Source: an uncultured Thermomicrobiales bacterium (GTDB lineage Bacteria > Chloroflexota > Chloroflexia > Thermomicrobiales > Thermomicrobiaceae). Taken from it: DNA of 5,761 nucleotides. This document shows, in pieces, positions 1-5,761 of this stretch (the stretch's first letter is position 1; every line of letters starts with the position of its first letter). Where the stretch lies: the NCBI GenBank assembly GCA_937891245.1, contig CALAGB010000197.1, positions 1 through 5,761 of the forward strand, given 5' to 3'. The notes beneath the pieces are model-generated. The model saw nothing but the letters and a program-made list of their open reading frames with translations. It was not told the DNA's origin and did no database searches. Both the position numbers and the translations under genes were made by a program.

Positions 1-854
1 CGGCATATCGCAACGACCTCGGGCAATTCTGCGAATTCCTCCGCGATGATGGAGTGATCGCGAGTTGGCCGGAGCTTTCTAGTACCCACCTTACCGGGTT
101 CGTGCTCTTTCTTCGTGAACGTGACTACGCGAATTCGACCGTTGCGCGAAAAGTCGCCGCGGTTCGATCGTTCTGTCATTTCCTGATCGGCGAGGGACTC
201 CTCCGACACGATCCATCCGATTCATTGCCGTCGCCACGGGTCGACAAGTTCGTGCCGCGCGCGATCTCGCGCGACGAAATCGATGCGCTTCTCGCCCGGG
301 CGGCAGAGCAGCGGACGCCGGAAGGCTTGCGCGATCTCGCGATGCTTCAGACGCTCTACGCAACGGGCATGCGCGTCAGCGAATTGACATCGCTCGACCT
401 CTGCGATATCGACCTGCCGCATGGCGAGGTGCAGTGCGGGCGCAAGCCCGATCGGTCGCGTACGGTTCCACTGTCGGAACCGGCCACGGAAGCGCTGAGC
501 GAATATCTTGATGCTGGGCGACCGCTCCTGCGGCAGGATGCCGACGTCGACGCGGTGTTTCTCAATCATCGCGGCAGCCGGCTGACGCGTCAGGGCTTTT
601 GGCTGATTTTGAAGGCGCACGCGGAGGCGGTCGATATTCCGGATATTACTCCGCACACCATTCGCCACACGTTTGCCACCCATGCGCTCAACAATGGCCA
701 GGAGTTGCGCGATATTCAGCGTATCCTCGGCCACATGAGCATCTCGACGACGCAGGTTTACCAGCGCGTCACGACCGACGGCGCGGTTGCCCGCGAAGAC
801 GTCGTTCTCGTCGGGAATGGCGCGTCGTGCTACGATTCGAGCGGCGAAGCGTAG
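1..854 (+). CDS. Tyrosine recombinase, XerC/XerD-like (5' end cut off by window)
   Basis: Site-specific recombinase that cuts and rejoins DNA through a tyrosine-DNA intermediate. XerC/D relatives resolve chromosome dimers. The frame is open to the left edge (first full codon at position 3), and the residues before the GTG at 54 (AYRNDLGQFCEFL) already belong to the N-terminal SAM-like core-binding domain. That GTG is therefore not the start, and part of the N terminus is missing. Counting from the GTG codon as 1, the catalytic set is visible: R107 in ATGMRVSEL, probable K131 in GRKPDRSRTVPL, H201 and R204 in HTIRH, H227 in LGHMS, and nucleophile Y236 in TTQVYQRV. All six residues appear present, so it is probably active. 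The lysine hairpin differs from the usual GKGxKxR form. The 30-residue tail after Y236 lacks the HPRA-like ending common in housekeeping XerC/D, so I give no gene symbol. It could be a Xer paralogue or an integrase-like enzyme. Confidence 0.9.
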   Translation, partial: AYRNDLGQFCEFLRDDGVIASWPELSSTHLTGFVLFLRERDYANSTVARKVAAVRSFCHFLIGEGLLRHDPSDSLPSPRVDKFVPRAISRDEIDALLARAAEQRTPEGLRDLAMLQTLYATGMRVSELTSLDLCDIDLPHGEVQCGRKPDRSRTVPLSEPATEALSEYLDAGRPLLRQDADVDAVFLNHRGSRLTRQGFWLILKAHAEAVDIPDITPHTIRHTFATHALNNGQELRDIQRILGHMSISTTQVYQRVTTDGAVAREDVVLVGNGASCYDSSGEA

Positions 855-892
855 CGCCGCGCTGTCGTTTCACCGCAAGTATTGACGAATCA

Positions 893-920
893 ACCCCTCG
901 TCTTGACTACGGCGAGGGGT
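893..920 (+). terminator. Possible terminator hairpin after the recombinase gene
   Basis: ACCCCTCG at 893-900 pairs perfectly with CGAGGGGT at 913-920. The stem can grow to 10 bp by one T-G and one C-G pair (901-902 with 911-912), leaving an 8-nt loop. The following bases, CTTTGT, form only a weak T tract. It lies 38 bp after the recombinase stop, in the right place to end that transcript. The weak T run means it could instead be a leader or operator element of glyQS. Confidence 0.5.
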
Positions 921-931
921 CTTTGTACTGA
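903..931 (+). promoter_or_regulatory. Weak candidate sigma-70-type promoter for glyQS
   Basis: TTGACT at 903-908 matches five of six bases of the -35 consensus. Seventeen bases later, TACTGA (926-931) is a poor -10 match. The -35 box falls in the loop and inner stem of the 893-920 hairpin. A start near 938 would give a leader of about 34 bases with no visible T-box elements. This is suggestive only. Confidence 0.25.
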
Positions 932-956
932 CCCACTACGTTCTCACAGGCTCAAC

Positions 957-962
957 GGAGGT
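957..962 (+). promoter_or_regulatory. Ribosome binding site that fixes the glyQS start
   Basis: GGAGGT, a near-perfect Shine-Dalgarno sequence, lies nine bases before the ATG at 972. The same frame is open upstream to a TTG at 882, but that codon has no such site and its extension would overlap the hairpin. ATG 972 is therefore the start. Confidence 0.85.
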
Positions 963-971
963 AACAAAGAG

Positions 972-2377
<1,406 letters not shown>

Positions 2378-2381
<4 letters not shown>

Positions 2382-3241
2382 AGTTCGTCGTCGCCGACGA
2401 TGCGCTCGTAGAGGCCATTTAGCTCTTCGTCCGAGAAGTAGTGGATGACGAGACGTCCGCCGGTCTTGCCGCGCTTCAGTTCGACTTTTGTCCCGAGCGC
2501 CTTGCGAAAGCGATCGAGCACTAGTTCGTGCTCGGGATCTTTCGCGGCGCGTGTATGCTCGCCGACCGTGACGGTCTTGTCCCAATTCCGAACCAACTGC
2601 TCGGTCTGCCGAACGCTCAGATCGCGATCGATGACCATGAGCAATGCCGAAACCTGATCGACCTGTTGTGTCAACCCCAGGAGCGCGCGTGCGTGCCCTT
2701 CGGTGATCTTGCGCGCGACGAGTGCCGCCTTGATCTCGTCCGGAGCAGCCAGCACGCGGAGTGCGTTGGTGATCGCGACGCGGCTCTTGCCGACCCGTTC
2801 AGCGACCTCCGCCTGAGTCAGGTCGAACTCGTCGATCAGTTGACGATAGGCTGTCGCTTCCTCCAACACGAACAGATCGGCGCGCTGAACATTTTCGATC
2901 AGCGCCAGCTCGAGCATCTCGCGAGGGCTGGTGTCACGGATGAGCGCCGGAATCGTGCTGAGGCCGGCCAGCCGGGCGGCTCGCCAGCGGCGCTCGCCGG
3001 TGATGATCTGAAAGGCGGCGCCGGTCGAGCCACGGGTGATGATAATCGGCTGGAGCACGCCATGTTGGCGAATCGATGACGCCAGCGCCTCCAGCGCTTC
3101 TTGTTCGAAAACCTCGCGCGGCTGGAGCGGGTTCGGTGAAACCGCCTCGATGTCGATTTCCTGGATACCACCGGAACCATCGGAATGCGACTGAATGAGC
3201 GCGTCGAGACCACGCCCGAGACCGCCCTTACGCTGCGCCAT
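2378..3241 (-). CDS. parB: Chromosome-partitioning protein ParB (Spo0J family)
   Basis: DNA-binding CTPase clamp that loads at parS sites near the origin, spreads along DNA, and works with the ATPase ParA and with SMC in chromosome segregation. The 287-residue length is normal for chromosomal ParB. The N terminus has GGLGRGLDALI (6-16), the ParA-stimulating motif. The ParB/Srx CTP-binding domain follows with PNPLQPR (36-42), TGERRWRAAR (81-90) and ENVQRADL (116-123). The helix-turn-helix is at about 141-164, with VGKSR at its centre. The C-terminal dimerisation segment ends with GGRLVIHYFSDEELNGLYER (261-280). ATG is preceded by AGGGAG five bases upstream. No parA lies next to it: upstream is a divergent membrane protease and downstream the convergent glyQS. 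The intact ParA-contact motif implies a partner ParA elsewhere in the genome (inference). Confidence 0.96.
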
Positions 3242-3246
3242 CGTTT

Positions 3247-3252
3247 CTCCCT
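3247..3252 (-). promoter_or_regulatory. Ribosome binding site of parB
   Basis: On the minus strand AGGGAG lies five bases before the ATG whose complement is 3239-3241. It supports that start and the full GGLGRGLDALI N terminus. Confidence 0.7.
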
Positions 3253-3281
3253 GAAGCGATTCGTCTACGAACTTCGGCCTG

Positions 3282-3290
3282 AGTGTAACA
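3282..3290 (-). promoter_or_regulatory. Candidate extended -10 element for parB
   Basis: The minus strand reads TGTTACACT, that is TGn followed by TACACT (four of six matches to TATAAT), about 40 bases before the parB ATG. No good -35 is visible, but extended -10 promoters do not always need one. It is an alternative to the upstream -10 at 3311-3316. Confidence 0.25.
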
Positions 3291-3307
3291 CGGCGATTGG
3301 TCCGGGG

Positions 3308-3338
3308 CGGCTTATAATCAGCCGGGGCCTCCGGTCAG
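3308..3338. promoter_or_regulatory. Divergent promoter core with TATAAT inside an inverted repeat
   Basis: The plus strand has an exact TATAAT at 3313-3318, 23 bases before the first possible start of the membrane protease gene. No convincing plus-strand -35 is visible. The minus strand reads TATAAG at 3311-3316, with CTGACC (3333-3338) 16 bases upstream as a fair -35, pointing toward parB. The -10 is framed by a perfect 5-bp inverted repeat, CGGCT (3308-3312) and AGCCG (3320-3324), and by two CCGGGGC copies 20 bp apart (3302 and 3322). One short AT island in GC-rich DNA may therefore serve both genes. An operator role for the inverted repeat is a guess. Confidence 0.45.
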
Positions 3339-3341
3339 GAT

Positions 3342-4328
3342 GTGTCGTTGGCCGGGCCCGGGAAGGTCGGTTGTTTGGCGACGATTTTATCGTTCGTGGT
3401 GCTCGTTGTTTTGACGGTGTTTATCTCGTGGTGGGCGCATAAAGCCGAGAAGAATCAAGCGCTCCGCACCATACTCTTCGTCCTAACGGTGGCGATCAGC
3501 GTCATATTGCTACTCATCGGCATCACCTCCACGGTCATCAATCTGACCGGTTCGCGCGGGTCGATCTCGCTGACCAGCGGCCTGCTCATTGCCCTGTCGG
3601 CCGCTATCGGCCTGCCGCTCATCTCTCCGGTTCGACTGTTGCTCGCGCGGGTGATGCCGTTCGACCCACACTCGACCGCCGATATGATCGGGCTGAGCGT
3701 GTTGCTTGCGACGGCGGTTTTTGTCGGTGGCACATCGTTGTTCGCGAGCAATGACATCGAGATTTCGTCGGTCAGCGTGCTCGAACTCGTTTCACAAGGA
3801 GTTGCGCTCGTCCTGATCGCCTTCTTCGGCATCGGCTTTCTCTTCGAACGTGATTTTCGCGGATCGCTCAAGCGGCTCGGGATTCAGGCGATTGAGCCGC
3901 GCGACGTTTGGATCGCGCTGGGTGTCGTCATCATTCTCTTTGCCGTCACGATCCTCGGCGGAGTGCTGACGAAGGTCTTGCAACCTGGTCTGGAAGATCA
4001 GATCCAGAACAATCTCGGGACGATGACTCAGAATCTCTCGTCGTTCAGCGGGGCGCTGATGCTTGGCATCTCGGCCGGGCTCGGCGAGGAGATTCTCTTT
4101 CGCGGCGCGATTCAGCCGCGCTACGGCCTCGTCTTCACCTCAATTGTCTTTGCCCTGCTGCACGTGCAGTACGGCTTCAGCTTCACGATTTTGAGCATTT
4201 TCGCGGTGAGCTTGATCCTGGGTTACTTACGACAGCGAATCAACACCTCGGCCTCGATCATCAGTCATATCGTCTACGACGTGATCGCGGTGTTGCTCTC
4301 GGTCGCTGGAGGTGGCGGCGGATCGTAG
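3342..4328 (+). CDS. CPBP-family intramembrane glutamic protease
   Basis: Multi-pass membrane protein of the CPBP (CAAX protease/bacteriocin-processing, Abi) superfamily. Relatives cleave prenylated proteins or peptides inside the membrane; the substrate here is unknown. The three family motifs are present, counting from GTG 3342: EEILFR (E249, E250, R254), FALLH (F270, H274) and HIVYD (H309, D313). About nine or ten hydrophobic segments are visible, near 11-31, 43-66, 77-102, 116-134, 147-168, 189-210, 236-247, 262-276, 280-296 and 303-321. The family domain is the C-terminal 100 or so residues. The long N-terminal membrane part is not recognised. It ends in a glycine-rich GGGGGS tail. The start is uncertain: GTG 3342 gives 328 residues but AGGA sits only one base before it, whereas TTG 3375 gives 317 residues and has GGAAGG eight bases upstream. 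It is divergent from parB and converges on the surface-protein gene 15 bp downstream. Confidence 0.88.
   Translation: MSLAGPGKVGCLATILSFVVLVVLTVFISWWAHKAEKNQALRTILFVLTVAISVILLLIGITSTVINLTGSRGSISLTSGLLIALSAAIGLPLISPVRLLLARVMPFDPHSTADMIGLSVLLATAVFVGGTSLFASNDIEISSVSVLELVSQGVALVLIAFFGIGFLFERDFRGSLKRLGIQAIEPRDVWIALGVVIILFAVTILGGVLTKVLQPGLEDQIQNNLGTMTQNLSSFSGALMLGISAGLGEEILFRGAIQPRYGLVFTSIVFALLHVQYGFSFTILSIFAVSLILGYLRQRINTSASIISHIVYDVIAVLLSVAGGGGGS
3361..3366 (+). promoter_or_regulatory. Ribosome binding site supporting an alternative TTG start at 3375
   Basis: GGAAGG lies eight bases before an in-frame TTG at 3375. That is better spacing than the AGGA at 3337-3340, which nearly touches GTG 3342. 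If it is used, the protein begins directly with its first membrane helix and is 317 residues long. Confidence 0.4.
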
Positions 4329-4343
4329 TTCCCCCCGATGAAG

Positions 4344-5761
4344 CTAGGGCTGCGTTGGTTCCGGAGTGACTGGTTCTGAGGCGTCCGGCGTCGCGGGGAT
4401 GGTTGGTGTGCTGATCGGCGTCTCGCCTGCCGTCGGCGTCGGCGTAATCAGGTCGCCGTGGCCCGAGGTATCGGGGTAGAGCGTCCAGCTGCCGTCGTTA
4501 TACACGACGTAGACGAAGCCCTGGTCGCTGTACAGCATGATGCCGTTGGCAAACTGCTGCACGACACCGCCCATGACGTGCGCATCGGAATTGACGGCAT
4601 AGCCGATCGATTTTTCCAGCAGCGGGTCGCTGTTCCAAACCTTGCCGAAACTCCCCTTCGGTATCGATAGTTGCGGATCGTCCGGGGAAATTCCACCGCC
4701 ATCACCTTCGGCCGCCGTCCAGGTGTCCGGATACTTGCTCCACTGGCCGTCGGCGAACAGGACATAAATCTCGCCGGTGTCGAAGCGCTCGTACATCGTG
4801 CCACGTTGAAAACCGAGTTCTGCCGCGCTCAAGTGCGCTTCCGGAGCCTGTGCGGCGCCGAGCTTCGACTGCACATCAGTATTCGCCCAGTACACGGAGC
4901 CGAACGCACCGGAAACGGGGATGACCGTGGGTGTCGCGGTGCCATTACTTGGGGTAACGGGGGCGTCCGGTGTGGCGGTCGAGGTCAGGTTGGGTGGCAC
5001 TGGAGTCGCGTTTGCCGTAGCGGACGGCGTCGCCGCTGTTGTCGGCGTTCCGGCGGGTGTGGCGGCATTTCGAGTTGGAATCGCCGACGGCATCGGTGGT
5101 GGAGTCGGTGTGCTCGCACTACCGCCGCCGATGGTCGGAGTGGCGGTTCTTTGGACCGGGGTCGGCGATGGTGTCGGCGTGTTCGTCGCTGTCGCCGACG
5201 TCGCGGGCGGCTTGGTCGAAGTCGCGGCCCCCTGATTTGCACCGGTAATTGCCGGTGACGTTTGTTCCTGTGAGGAGGGCGGTGTAACCGTCGTTGCCTG
5301 ACTCTGTTCCGTCGATCCAACCGGCGTTACTGAGCCGACCAGCGTCGGTGTCCGCGACGCATCGGCGATCGAGCTGGTGTGAAAAGGGATCGTCACCGTT
5401 TCGGCGAGCGCCTGGCCATACGCGTCGCGCGCCCCAGCCAGCACAACAACTTGATAACTGGTATCAGGCAGGAACAGCGAGCTTTGCGACGAACTGGCTC
5501 CGACGATCAGCGTATTCCGATCCTCCCAACTGAGCGGGATTCTCCCACGTTCCCCGGGTGGGAAAATCTGCAGGTGATCGAGCACCGACTCCTGATTCAT
5601 CGGCTTGTTGAACGTGATCTTAATCGGCTGGTAGAGCGGCCAGCTTTGCCCAGCGTTCGCCACATCGTAGGTGGCGGACGGCGGCAGGCTCTGGTTGTAG
5701 CCGCGAACGAGCAGGAAAGCGCTGACAACGATGATAACTGCCAGGACGGCGGCCGTCGTTA
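4344..5761 (-). CDS. Membrane-anchored Ig-like surface protein with Thr/Pro linker and two C-terminal repeats (5' end off window)
   Basis: Probable extracytoplasmic protein of unknown function. The minus-strand frame stays open to the right edge, so the GTG at 5661-5663 is not the start. Codons between it and the edge encode a membrane helix (AAVLAVIIVVSAFLLV) followed by RGYNQSLPP. Counting the first full codon (5757-5759) as residue 1, 471 residues are visible: TM helix about 1-18; Ig-like domain of the SbsA/Big_5 type about 42-128, with PIKITFNKPMNQESV and a TIPFHT closing strand; Thr/Pro/Ala-rich linker about 137-282; two related 64-residue repeats (284-347 and 369-432); and a Thr/Pro-rich tail to 471. 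The helix followed by polar domains suggests N-in, C-out topology. Low-complexity linkers of this kind are common in Chloroflexota surface proteins. The repeats may bind wall polymer or sugar, but nothing seen proves this. The gene is convergent with the CPBP protease. Confidence 0.85.
   Translation of the reverse strand, partial: TTAAVLAVIIVVSAFLLVRGYNQSLPPSATYDVANAGQSWPLYQPIKITFNKPMNQESVLDHLQIFPPGERGRIPLSWEDRNTLIVGASSSQSSLFLPDTSYQVVVLAGARDAYGQALAETVTIPFHTSSIADASRTPTLVGSVTPVGSTEQSQATTVTPPSSQEQTSPAITGANQGAATSTKPPATSATATNTPTPSPTPVQRTATPTIGGGSASTPTPPPMPSAIPTRNAATPAGTPTTAATPSATANATPVPPNLTSTATPDAPVTPSNGTATPTVIPVSGAFGSVYWANTDVQSKLGAAQAPEAHLSAAELGFQRGTMYERFDTGEIYVLFADGQWSKYPDTWTAAEGDGGGISPDDPQLSIPKGSFGKVWNSDPLLEKSIGYAVNSDAHVMGGVVQQFANGIMLYSDQGFVYVVYNDGSWTLYPDTSGHGDLITPTPTAGETPISTPTIPATPDASEPVTPEPTQP
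4464..4655 (-). repeat. Protein repeat copy 2 of the surface protein
   Basis: Encodes 64 residues beginning GSFGKVWN and ending DGSWTLYPDTS. It shares with copy 1 the positions FGxV, (L/I)G, AH, F-x2-G-x-M, D-x-G-x2-YV, DG-x-W and YPDT. The two copies align end to end with one compensating one-residue shift before and after the F-x2-G-x-M element. Confidence 0.75.
4719..4910 (-). repeat. Protein repeat copy 1 of the surface protein
   Basis: Encodes 64 residues beginning GAFGSVYW and ending DGQWSKYPDTW. The LGxxxxPE stretch and the FQRGTMYERFDTGEIYVLF stretch loosely recall LGFP-type wall-associated repeats. A short acidic and glycine-rich spacer of 21 residues separates it from copy 2. The copies have clearly diverged, so this is an old duplication. 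Confidence 0.75.
4914..5351 (-). repeat. Low-complexity DNA encoding a Thr/Pro/Ala-rich linker
   Basis: About 146 codons made largely of Thr, Pro, Ala and Ser, with runs such as TNTPTPSPTPV. The plus strand is correspondingly rich in GTCGGCG- and GGTGTCGG-like units. It looks like an extended, possibly glycosylated spacer that holds the C-terminal repeats away from the membrane. The DNA bias also creates long spurious open frames on the opposite strand. Confidence 0.75.

Noticed and set aside
259..341. GCGCGATCTCGCG present twice (259-271 and 329-341) in the recombinase gene
   Set aside because: The copies are in different reading frames and the motif is a GC-rich near-palindrome. One such 13-base repeat in 5.7 kb is easily expected by chance.
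855..971. T-box riboswitch upstream of the glycyl-tRNA synthetase
   Set aside because: The gap is only 117 bases, and no T-box consensus or specifier stem is visible. The only structure is the simple 893-920 hairpin.
855..971. dif or attachment site next to the recombinase
   Set aside because: I could not find a pair of 11-base half-sites around a 6-base centre resembling known dif sequences.
2386..2402. Small stem (CGTCGTC with GACGATG) just after the glyQS stop
   Set aside because: It has a three-base loop, one G-T pair and no T tract, and it codes for the conserved end of ParB. I do not call it a terminator.
4671..5258. Plus-strand open frames opposite the Thr/Pro linker, rich in Gly, Arg, Val and Cys
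   Set aside because: They mirror the low-complexity linker DNA, with repetitive composition, no ribosome binding site of note and no family resemblance.

Overview
The window most resembles a GC-rich member of the Chloroflexota, possibly from the Thermomicrobia side. This is inferred from the Thr/Pro-rich linker joined to short tryptophan- and tyrosine-rich repeats in the last gene, the single-chain zinc-type glycyl-tRNA synthetase, and the overall base composition. No rRNA or tRNA is present to confirm it. There are five protein genes. Two run off the window edges, and gene density is very high.

Layout, left to right. (1) Positions 1-854, plus strand: the 3' part of a tyrosine recombinase of the XerC/XerD type, with its start to the left of the window. 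(2) Positions 855-971: an intergenic stretch with a strong hairpin, a possible promoter and a clear ribosome binding site. (3) Positions 972-2381, plus: complete glycyl-tRNA synthetase. (4) Positions 2378-3241, minus: complete ParB/Spo0J-type chromosome-partition protein. Its stop codon overlaps that of the synthetase through a shared CTAG. (5) Positions 3242-3341: a short divergent promoter region with an exact TATAAT inside a small inverted repeat. (6) Positions 3342-4328, plus: a CPBP-family (CAAX protease/bacteriocin-processing type) multi-pass membrane protease. (7) Positions 4344-5761, minus: a membrane-anchored surface protein consisting of a TM helix, an SbsA-like Ig fold, a long Thr/Pro-rich linker, two copies of a repeat of about 64 residues, and a Thr/Pro-rich tail. 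Its N terminus lies to the right of the window.

The genes do not form one operon. The layout is two tail-to-tail pairs (glyQS/parB and CPBP/surface protein) joined by one divergent promoter region (parB/CPBP). The recombinase and ParB are both chromosome-maintenance proteins in other bacteria, but no parA is adjacent to parB here and no dif site is visible. I found no CRISPR, IS element, tRNA or clear novel system. The most interesting items are the twin-repeat surface protein, the compact bidirectional promoter, the orphan parB with a weak parS-like palindrome nearby, and an unusual motif 2 strand in the synthetase.
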